Assembly (NCBI GenBank): GCA_030762175.1
Contig: CM060833.1
Coordinates: 74,771,501-74,835,500, forward strand
DNA from: Metallyticus violacea
Taxonomy: Eukaryota; Arthropoda; Insecta; Mantodea; Metallyticidae
DNA length: 64,000 bases
Reading direction: 5' to 3'
The notes under the pieces: model-generated
The model's input: the letters and a program-made list of their open reading frames with translations, nothing else
What the model was told of the DNA's origin: nothing
Database searches by the model: none
In this document: positions 57,305 through 64,000 of the stretch, piece by piece
Layout of the letters: the number at the start of each line of letters is the position of its first letter
Numbering within the stretch: position 1 is the stretch's first letter
Made by a program: the position numbers and the translations under genes

Positions 57305-57540
57305 GTGATGTCCCGGCCGGGACTCGAACCACGAATCTTCGATTTTCCGCGCGGTTGCTCTTACTATTTGAGCTACCGTGTCTTTTCCGGCCACGATCAT
57401 GAATTTCCTCATCTGAATCTGTGCACGCTGGGGACCTCTAAGGTTAAATCGTTGCGGAGATGGTATATCTAAGAGGTGACTCGAAACCTTCAGACTTATG
57501 GTCCAGGCTTCATAGTTAACCACACTAATAGAGTTAATTT
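57305..57540 (-). repeat. SINE-C copy with clear tRNA-like head
   Basis: The minus strand gives gacacggtagctcaaatagt, aagagcaaccgcg (box A region) and ggttcgagtcccggccgg (box B), spanning about 75 bases. In the antisense reading the body carries taagaggtgactcgaaacct and ccaggcttcatagttaacca, shared with copies at 17.7 and 20.9 kb. The head may derive from a tRNA with a GAG...AGAGC D-arm; I cannot name which. Confidence 0.75.
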
Positions 57541-57544
57541 ATAA

Positions 57545-58800
57545 GCACAAAAATAGAACAATGTTGTGTTTGGATAGGACAAGGGTTGAGATGGAACCAC
57601 ATCGGTACTGTAAGCCGAATGTTTGGTTAAAAGTCCCTGTTGTGACCAGGAATTGATCCTGACTAATTCTCAGCCTAGCTCAGGGCTTATGTGGAAAAAT
57701 ATGTAATAAAACCACTTTGTCCTGATATGAGTTGTTCTTATATTAAACATTTTTAGCAATTAATTAGATATGTACTTTATTCTTCTTATACAGCAGATTT
57801 TCTCAATTTTTTCCATCCTCTGGGTGTCAAATGATGTTAAAGCAACTGACAGACTATCACGTATAGAAATAAAGAACAATTATTCAGATCTATAAATATC
57901 TGTAAAATTCTTGTTTGCCTCGCTTTACAACAAATCTTCGAAATTCACTCAGTAAAAATAGTGGACATGAAAGAACTGTATCAACTATTGTGGCAATTCT
58001 TTGAAAATCTCCAAAGTGATTCACAGGCAATTACTTTTCAATAGACTTGTTGAGATATTGATGTGTCACAAAATTATTAAAATGTTTTGTAATTTCTACT
58101 AAATTTCTACTTTCATAACACAATACTTTCTGTTGCATTAATATTATAAACATTTTAATTTTTATTATTATTTCAGTACAGGAGTTGTTATGCACTCCCT
58201 CCACATTCAACAATTACTTTCCAGTCTCTAATATGTAAATACTTCAAAACGTTTATCAAACATCTTATTCATATATCCTGAAGATAAGTCTATGTTTGTT
58301 TATTTCAGTGTTATAATTTACAGGGGCTGAGATTATCCTATTGTTCTTCCGAAGAATCACAATTTTTGACAAGGACTATCATTGTAATAATGTCTTCAAT
58401 TATACACTATACAAATACTTCAATGTTACAGTGAATTGAGATTTAATGTATTAAAAGATTAAGTTTGTTGAAAAGAAAATGGAACAGCTGGGGATAAAAA
58501 TAAGGCATAATAGCGAACGTAGAAATAATCTAACAGCTTTAGACAAACATATAAAACATATATTTAATAGCATTCACCATACACATTTTGAGATAAATAT
58601 CTGCAAGCAAAACTCAAAGGCACAGTGTATCGAAATTGTATCTCATGTAAGGGAAACAAATCCTTTACCTAATTACAGAGAAGTGCAGAAATGTCGATAG
58701 CTGCATTGTAGGCCTTTATTAATGTTAGTAGAGCGTGACATTGTTAAATAAGTATTTAATATAGAACTGGCTCAAAACCTAGTAAAATTATAATAACGTA
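57545..58800. other. No recognised feature
   Basis: AT-rich; the frame at 58479-58700 (plus, 73 codons) is hydrophilic and motif-free. Confidence 0.45.
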
Positions 58801-58810
58801 AAACTAATGT

Positions 58811-58853
58811 TGTAGTAGTGGTAGTAGTGGTAGTAGTAGTAGTGGTAGTAGTG

Positions 58854-58896
<43 letters not shown>

Positions 58897-59096
58897 TAGT
58901 AGTGGTGGTGGTAGTAGTGGTAGTAGTGGTAGTAGTAGTAGTAGTAGTAGTGGTAGTAGTAGTGGTAGTAGTGGTAGTAGTAGTGGTAGTAGTAGTAGTG
59001 GTAGTAGTGGTAGTAGTAGTAATAGTAGTAGTAGTAATAGTAGTAGTGGTAGTAGTAGTAGTAGTAGTAGTGGTAGTAGTAGTGGTAGTAGTAGTG

Positions 59097-59136
<40 letters not shown>

Positions 59137-59190
59137 TAGTAGTGGTAGTAGTGGTAGTAGTAGTAGTAATAGTAGTAGTAGTAGTACTAG
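58811..59190 (+). repeat. Large interrupted (TAG/TGG)n trinucleotide array
   Basis: About 380 bases of nearly pure TAG units with interspersed TGG and rare TAA units, all in one register. One frame is therefore open and would read as more than 110 valines with a few isoleucines; the other two plus frames are full of stops (TAG) or give serine. A poly-valine protein is not credible. Confidence 0.97.
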
Positions 59191-59372
59191 GTGCTGATAG
59201 TAGGTCGTAGTAGTTATAGGTGATAGTAGGTAATAGTAGAAGTAGTAGGTAATACTAATAGTAGGTGGTAGCAGGAGTAGTAGTAGTATGTAATAGTAGC
59301 AGAAGAAGAAGAAGGAGAAGACGAAGAAGAAGAAGGAGAAGACGAAGAAGAAGAAGATAAGAAGAAGTAGTG
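59191..59372 (+). repeat. Degenerate (TAG)n passing into (GAA/GGA)n purine array
   Basis: Decayed TAG-rich units (taggtaatagtag and similar) up to about 59297, then agaagaagaaggagaagacg repeated almost exactly twice, giving a purine strand of about 75 bases. Confidence 0.9.
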
Positions 59373-59431
59373 GGTGTATCTTTATTGTTATAAACTTATA
59401 TATATATTTTATGTATGAATCGTAGACTTAA

Positions 59432-60085
59432 GAGGGTAGATCAATAAGTTTCCGACCTAATCATTTTCTAGGTATGATAGAGACAAAAACTATATTTCAC
59501 TTTTCAATATAGTTACCCTTTATTGCAATACACTTATCCCATCTTTGAATTAACATTTCAATCCCCTCCCCTCACAAATAGTCAGAAGTCTGTCTGCAAA
59601 ATGGGCTTAAAGAGCAACCATCACTTCTTCGTTCACTTAAGTTTTCTTCCTCGAAAGTCCTTCTTGAGTTTTGAAAAGAGGAAATAGTCACTGGGAACTA
59701 ATCTGAGCTGTAGGGGGGATGACCGATCTCCTTGAAATCACATTTCTTCACAGTTTCCTTTGCAATAAGAGCTGTGTGCACAGGCGCATTGTCGTTAAGA
59801 AGGTGCACACCACCACTCAGCTTTCCTCGCCTTTACTCTTTGATGGAAGCACGTAATCTGTGCAGTAGGCCAGCATAGTACTCCCCATTTACTGTAGTGT
59901 TCCTCTCCTTGAAGTCAATGAAGAGTATTTTTACAGTCCCAAGAGATTCTCCTGCCAGAACTATCCGTTATTTTTGAGCCTTCCAACTCCCATTCCTGAT
60001 CTCTTTCATTCGATAGGCTCAAGAAGACCTTTGTTATATTCTGCCTCGATTTTCTGCCTACTGATATTCTCTAACCTTATTCTAA
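59432..60085 (-). pseudogene. Mariner transposase C-terminal half
   Basis: The minus strand reads, with few shifts, ILFIDFKERNTTVNGEYYAG, LRASIKE, GKLSGGVHLLNDNAPVHTAL (second catalytic Asp, kept), IAKETVKKCDFKEIGHPPYS. The third block is frameshifted at SDxxPSDYF, and the C-terminus decays towards 59480. Order and wording (TVNGEYYA, NDNAPxHTA, HPPYSPDL) are diagnostic of mariner. The left border agggtagatcaataagtttc at 59433 onward looks like a mariner end, but no inverted partner is found to the right, so the 5' half is deleted. Confidence 0.8.
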
Positions 60086-60139
60086 CCTTCTTCCATACGT
60101 TTTTATTGCACCACTAGTCACAGTGTCATATTAAGTTCC

Positions 60140-60330
60140 AAGCGGCGCCACATTCGAGTGGTCAGATTACTCGCCTCTTAACGAGGCTGCCTGGGTTCGA
60201 TCTAGTGCCATGTGTGCCTAATGTTCTTTTCGGATACTCCGACTTTCCCGGCCATTTATCTAGCCTAGCCTAATGCAGCCCGCAGATTCTTGGTGCTGGC
60301 ATTAAAATGACGTGAGGCTCTCACTCGTTA
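60140..60330 (+). repeat. tRNA-like sequence, possible SINE head
   Basis: cattcgagtggtcagattac (box A-like) and ctgggttcgatctagtgcca (box B-like) lie about 50 bases apart, followed by about 120 bases of GC-balanced sequence. Single copy; acceptor-stem pairing is weak. Confidence 0.35.
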
Positions 60331-60432
60331 AGTTCTTGTAAACTGAAGCACAAAAATGGACATACAAAGAACAAGCTTCTCGTATTATCTATCAATGGGA
60401 CCTCAATTATTATTATTATTATTATTAATTTT

Positions 60433-60490
60433 TTTTGAATAGTGTTTGACGCCTGTTTTTTTATACTGAGGCACCACAGCTCTTACGGAC
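60433..60490 (-). repeat. SINE-B 3'-end fragment
   Basis: tagtgtttgacgcctgtttt, then tactgaggcaccacag, matches the last 40 bases of SINE-B in antisense. The rest is absent. Confidence 0.6.
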
Positions 60491-60499
60491 TCCTAAACT

Positions 60500-61740
60500 G
60501 AAGGCCTCTCGTTGTTTCCATGGCAGCTGGAAACAGGAAAGTGTCACAGGAATATGATCTTGACTTTACGGTAGGTAGTTTACCAGTTCATTTCCAAGTC
60601 TTGCAGAAAGGCCATTGTTTTCAAAGCGATGTGCCAGAAGCGTTGTTATGGCGAACCAATTAATGTTCCTTGCAACCCAGACAAGATTCTGGAGAGGTAA
60701 ATTGTGGTGCAAATTGACAGTATTTTTTTTTATTATCCCTGGATTGGAATGTTTTCAACATGCACGGGGTAAGAAGAAACTGGAAACCATTTTCTGGTCT
60801 ACACTTCGACATTGTTTAACCATCACTGGGGAGTCATCATCATTTGGAAAAATACCCAAATTGCCGACTGCATCTTTGACTGTGGGACATTTTAGTAAAT
60901 TTATCTTTCGTCACTTGTGAGGATTTCATGAACACATTGAGATCTGGCCACTGACAAATCAGCGAACCACTGGCTAGCAATATATCACTCTTGCTGTCTT
61001 TGTTTTTCTGTGAGGTTATGGAGTCCCCAACAACAGCAAAATTTCCTTACAAGAAGATATCCATGCATGATTCCTGACACCTGGGGAAAACATCTCCCTG
61101 TAAACTTGCGAATCATTCTTCACTATGGCTTCTACACGAGCGGTATATCCATCAATAACTTCTGTTGCTGGATTTCATGTGTTTTCTCCGCATGTAGTTC
61201 TTTTTCCTCGTATGTTCATACTTTTGTATGTGAAGGAAAAGAATCTGGAAAAACGATATGCAGTATTTTCATTCATTTTTGTTGGCTCATGCTGCACTTA
61301 TAATGTAAAAAAATCATACCACGAAAATGCTCCCGAACTACTATTGTTTTAAAATAGCAAACGGAAGAGTATAATTAACATTTTGCTGCTTCTCCAACAA
61401 AGTGTGTCGCGATCTAACTCTCACTATGGTTACTAACCAGGACACGCTATTTATAATGCTGTCAATAGGAAGATTATATCTTAAATCCGAAAAATCAAAT
61501 ATTGATCCTCTATAAAGCATACCATTTTACATCTTAATTTCCTCTTCGAAACTATTCCGAGTTAGTGCCTATAAAACATGCATATACATGCTAATGAATT
61601 CTGTTTAGCGGAGCATAGCTGATATCTGTTGCTATTGCGGCAGTGCAAAGAGGTGTTAACTGTTTTATACAACTCAATTGTTGAATTACTTAGTAAATTA
61701 ATAAAACCCTGACACACTCAATTCTCCCAAGAACTAGTTA
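60500..61740. other. Anonymous stretch, partly coding-like, unidentified
   Basis: Overlapping open frames on both strands between 60615 and 61352, with less AT-biased composition, suggest a decayed element or gene piece. I could not match any reading to a family. Confidence 0.3.
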
Positions 61741-61761
61741 CGAAATTATGCCAGATTTTTG

Positions 61762-62053
61762 TCGGTCCTGGTGGTGTAGTGGTTACCATACTTGCCTCCT
61801 ACACCCAAGATCGCGAGTTCGAACCCGGCCAGGACGGATGGATTTTTTCGGGCATAAAAATTATAAGTATGGCTTCCTTCGGAAGGGAAGTAAAGCCGTA
61901 GGTCCCGTGTCGTACATTTATGGTACGAAAAAGAACCTCAAGCCTGAAAGAGAGGCCTCTGAGCAAAATTTGTCGGCCGTTTCACGCCCTGAGTTGAACG
62001 GGACGCTGATGACCTGAGATGTTAAAGAGCGTCCCTAAATAAATAAATAAAAA
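61762..62053 (+). repeat. SINE-A, best-preserved copy, with target duplication
   Basis: Full anatomy: tRNA-like head ggtcctggtggtgtagtggt to box B gagttcgaacccg, whose outer bases ggtcctgg pair with ccaggac. A 5' body follows with ggattttttcgggcataaaa and cttccttcggaagggaagta (itself a short hairpin). Then come cccgtgtcgtacatttatgg, gcctgaaagagaggcctctg, gtcggccgtttcacgccctg, gctgatgacctgagatgtta and an (AAAT)n tail. Target duplication is atgccagatttttg (61748-61761) and atgccagattcatg (62054-62067). Confidence 0.96.
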
Positions 62054-62459
62054 ATGCCAGATTCATGCTTTTTAACAAATATATAGAATTTCAAGTTTTA
62101 ATATAACACTTCCCTCTCTAAAATTACTAAATTTGTTTTATTCTATTTAATAGATACAACTGTTAAAATCTGCAGTTTTTTCAGCACTATTTTTAATGTG
62201 ATTTTAACATCGTTGCTTAAAAAAAAGCTAGGTATAACAATATTCTCCCTAATTGTTATTTGTGCAGCTGTTTCTGTGATGTGCGGAATGGTTATTGTCT
62301 TGAAATATTTTCTGTTGCTCTTCTTATAATGCTTACCAACACAAAATTAATTATTTGAAATATTTCATAAAAACTTTCTGGTGGAGGAAAAGCGATTGAT
62401 AAGATTGATTGATATATCGAAGTTCAATTTTTTTCAGTTAATACTACTCTTTCAGTTCT

Positions 62460-62461
62460 GA

Positions 62462-62509
<48 letters not shown>

Positions 62510-62510
62510 T
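62460..62510 (+). repeat. (TAA)n microsatellite
   Basis: About sixteen TAA/AAT units. Confidence 0.95.
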
Positions 62511-62514
62511 TACA

Positions 62515-64000
62515 ACACATTTATAAAATGTAAGCTGTCCTATATTATTATTCTTCAATGATTTATACACAGTTGCAAAGACAGTATTCTCCATTACTGT
62601 TCATACATTATTTTAGAAAACCAAACAAAAGGGTGCATTGTTATTTATCAGTTATGAATAAATTTATAACCCGTATTGTATACTATCTATGATTTTTAAT
62701 GTTTACAATACTAGTTTCTGAAAGAAGGTGTGATTTAAAATATTTTAATAAAATTTTGTTAATGTTCAACCCACAAACAGCATCAAATCAAAATAATCAT
62801 CCGTCCTATTTTATGAAAGCATTTTAAGAAAACTGTCGAAGCTCAGTTGGAGTTAAAGTTTATATAACGTGTCTGTAATAACTTTCACATTTCAATAAAG
62901 TTTTCTCCTTTTAAGCAATTAAGCTGAACATAAGCTTTTTCATAGCTTTTAGGGATGACCCAACTATTTTTATGAACGTGAACAGTATTCTTGATTCTTT
63001 TACATTTATTGAACGATAATGAATCAGTGCTTAAAAGTATTTCATCCTGAGTTTTATTTTCAGGTTTCAATTAAATAAACTGTCGTTCCAAATTATACAG
63101 GCTTGTTGAACTTTCTGTTTAGTGTTTCGAGTCAAGAATTAGGCACTTTGGGAATACCAGTTTATTCCCCATCTATCAAATATTCTTCTAGTGATTTTTT
63201 AAAATGTTGATAGTGACTTGTTAGATCTGTTAAAGAAATATGTTGTTGTTCTTGAAGAACTTTGTTCCTTCTTTCTCTTTGAAGGGAGAATTCATAGTGT
63301 GAATTAGGGCTTTCTACTTTTTTTTAAAATATTTGTTTTAAGCTGTTATCCCTTCATCTGCTATATATACATCCATGTCTCTCTTTGAAGTGATAGGCTT
63401 AACTTACACCGCAAAGCGTCTCACACGAAATCTAAATCAAGAATAATTGTAGCAGAAACTATATTGATAGAAGATCTCGCATTAGGCCGTGTTTTCTTTT
63501 CTCTCTTCTCTTAAATTTCTGTCAGCTGAAAGTGAGAGTCGGTGTTTTATAATCCTGCACACCACAGAAATAGCCGGCTGTAAACTGCGTTCACTTTCGG
63601 CTCGAATCCTTGGGGAAAGACAATAATAAAAAAGCATACAAGAAAACCAGCCTGATATGACCACAGAAAAATTTTAGTCAACAGGAGAGAAATGCAAATG
63701 TTTACGCTTTAGAGTGGAAATCGTGGATACAATTAACCACTTCATATTAATCATAGAATTTACATTATATCAAATGATCAATATTTTTGTCATTTATTTG
63801 TATGAACCTCACATTAAAGTGAAAGAGAGAGATCCGGTAGTAGTAAACTCAGCTTGCGTCATATCAGCTCGCTCAAGTCACTGCATTTTTATCAGCTATC
63901 GACAAAAGATAAAGAAAGATACGTACATTTCTATCAAATAAAGAATATGAATTTGTCTAACCTTTTCACATAAATATTGAAAATGTTCCCGTTTATTGCG
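62515..64000. other. No recognised feature
   Basis: AT-rich to the window end; only short chance frames. Confidence 0.5.

Noticed and set aside
58818..59210. 130-codon open frame of almost pure valine
   Set aside because: It is only the (TAG/TGG)n microsatellite read in its stop-free register.
61762..61836. Possible functional tRNA genes at SINE heads
   Set aside because: Heads are continuous with SINE bodies, repeated many times and lack a consistent anticodon loop, so they are SINE promoters rather than tRNA genes.
61748..62017. 89-codon frame through SINE-A that recurs in several copies
   Set aside because: It is the translated SINE body, recurring because the repeat does; similar frames at 8543, 15399, 40330, 47323 and 50839 are the same artefact.

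Overview
The window is a gene-poor, AT-rich, repeat-dense stretch of a large eukaryotic (insect-type) genome. There are no operons, no bacterial-style coding density and no long open frame that reads as an intact host gene. What can be read is a layered graveyard of transposable elements. At least three families of tRNA-headed SINEs are present, together with decayed Tc1/mariner, hAT and Harbinger DNA transposons and non-LTR (LINE) reverse-transcriptase tails. Microsatellites ((TAA)n, (TAG/TGG)n, (AT)n) and poly-T runs are frequent. The commonest SINE (family A here) resembles sequence I recall from translated cockroach gene predictions. A cockroach or termite (Blattodea) is therefore my best guess, but this is memory-based inference.

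Layout. 1-505: 3' end of a Tc1-like element. 4.7-5.1 kb: LINE tail. 6.6-6.9 kb: SINE-A. 8018-9457: a fold-back transposon made of two inverted copies of the 5' end of one transposase gene, with a SINE-A and a SINE-B inserted in its right half, each with target-site duplications. 12.7-13.3 kb: LINE tail with a zinc-knuckle-like end. 14.4-17.9 kb: three SINE-A copies and a SINE-C. 19.9-20.3 kb: GC-richer island with a PBX/MEIS-type motif. 20.9-24.0 kb: SINE-C, repeat E, SINE-B and SINE-D. 24.7-25.2 kb: mariner-like fragment. 26187-27435: a Tc1/mariner-superfamily element with both terminal inverted repeats and a dead transposase, followed at once by a SINE-A. 30.7-31.2 kb: transposase 3' half. 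33.2-38.3 kb: two LINE tails, two SINE-Bs and a SINE-A fragment. 39.1 kb: Harbinger nuclease (HARBI1-like) N-terminal fragment. 41.4-42.4 kb: near full-length dead mariner. 43208-44474: second complete but dead mariner-like element with inverted repeats. 47.3-48.2 kb: SINE-A fragment and SINE-B with target duplication. 50415-51826: non-autonomous hAT element with inverted repeats and an 8-bp target duplication, carrying a SINE-A. 52.0-52.3 kb: very young SINE-B (perfect 14-bp target duplication). 53.5 kb: repeat E. 57.3 kb: SINE-C. 58.8-59.4 kb: about 380 bp (TAG/TGG)n plus a purine array. 59.4-60.1 kb: mariner C-terminal fragment. 61.8-62.1 kb: the best-preserved SINE-A, with a 14-bp target duplication.

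Three short open stretches with gene-like signals (44634-44796, 48828-48953 minus, 52858-53040) are offered only as candidate exons. The nested insertions give a relative history: DNA transposons and LINE remnants are oldest, SINE-A and SINE-B later, and the SINE-B at 52045 among the youngest. I find no evidence of an intact enzyme system or a CRISPR-like array.
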